Assembly (NCBI RefSeq): GCF_030161235.1
Contig: NZ_BSPW01000070.1
Coordinates: forward strand, 1 to 33,713
Direction of reading: 5' to 3'
Length of the DNA stretch: 33,713 nt
Source: Vibrio zhanjiangensis
GTDB lineage: Bacteria > Pseudomonadota > Gammaproteobacteria > Enterobacterales > Vibrionaceae
Below, one piece after another: positions 33,664 to 33,713 of the stretch. The number at the start of each line of letters is the position of its first letter. Within the stretch, counting starts at the first letter, position 1. The notes under the pieces are model-generated. The model did not search any database, was not told the origin of the DNA, and saw only the letters and a program-made list of their open reading frames with translations. Position numbers and translations under genes: made by a program.

Positions 33664-33713
33664 GGGATCTTGACGGGATAAATACCATTCGACTCTGTCG
33701 TATCCTTACATTC
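33652..33713. mobile_element. Sequence foreign to rsmF, probably the edge of an inserted element
   Basis: After the codons for [10 protein letters not shown] the sequence no longer fits RsmF. It begins TGTCATTACTGAGGGATC and runs to the window edge. It holds CGAC-TCT-GTCG (33690-33700), with GGATA (33676-33680) and TATCC (33701-33705) around it. A terminal repeat of an insertion sequence is the simplest reading, but the family and the other end cannot be seen. The junction may be one to three bases off. Confidence 0.4.

Noticed and set aside
33676..33705. Hairpin of an IS200/IS605-type end
   Set aside because: GGATA/CGAC...GTCG/TATCC is lopsided, and no transposase is visible, so the element type cannot be claimed.

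Overview
The window looks like chromosome 1 of a Vibrio or a close relative. The gene order is that of vibrios and enterics: matP, lonB, fabA and rmf; then rlmL, uup, zapC, pyrD, a large NAD-glutamate dehydrogenase, pepN; then prc, proQ, msrC, letA, letB, rsmF. Several genes are of types common in vibrios (an HDOD protein, DUF3634, DUF2835, and a DUF3466 protein with a GlyGly-CTERM tail). The sequence is moderately AT-rich and gene-dense. I found no rRNA, tRNA, CRISPR array or complete insertion sequence.

Layout. 1-860: a periplasmic solute-binding-protein-like gene broken by a one-base frameshift. 860-1466: a long gap with a possible small RNA on the minus strand. 1467-1649: a small unknown protein. 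1771-3857: HDOD protein, DUF3634 protein and MatP on the minus strand. 4026-6279: LonB-like protease and FabA on the plus strand, with FadR-like and FabR-like sites fused to the fabA promoter. 6355-12593: Rmf, then an apparent rlmL-grx-uup-DUF3466 operon on the minus strand. 12645-13030: a gap with a cluster of inverted repeats. 13087-14826: ZapC and PyrD. 14910-22846: NAD-glutamate dehydrogenase, DUF2835 and PepN. 23122-27145: an exported unknown protein, Prc, ProQ and MsrC, all minus. 27176-32957: an ABC exporter, LetA and LetB, plus. 33046 to the end: RsmF, which stops matching the family after about 202 residues, so something has probably been inserted there.

How the genes relate. MatP, ZapC and the matS sites all concern the terminus region and division. 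MatP is encoded at 3411-3857, and two perfect copies of its binding site (GTGACRNYGTCAC) lie at 11422-11434 and 13797-13809, with a one-mismatch copy at 10319-10331. This suggests the window lies in the Ter macrodomain of the main chromosome. FabA makes unsaturated fatty acids. LetA/LetB form an envelope-spanning lipid transport path, here next to an ABC exporter. ProQ and Prc sit in a tight pair whose second gene has a start site that can be masked by a hairpin.

Most of the window is ordinary conserved housekeeping sequence, and I saw no clear new defence or biosynthetic system. The parts most worth a second look are the matS cluster, the interrupted rsmF, the possible sRNA near 951-1114, the nested inverted repeats at 12826-12882 and the exporter-LetAB arrangement.
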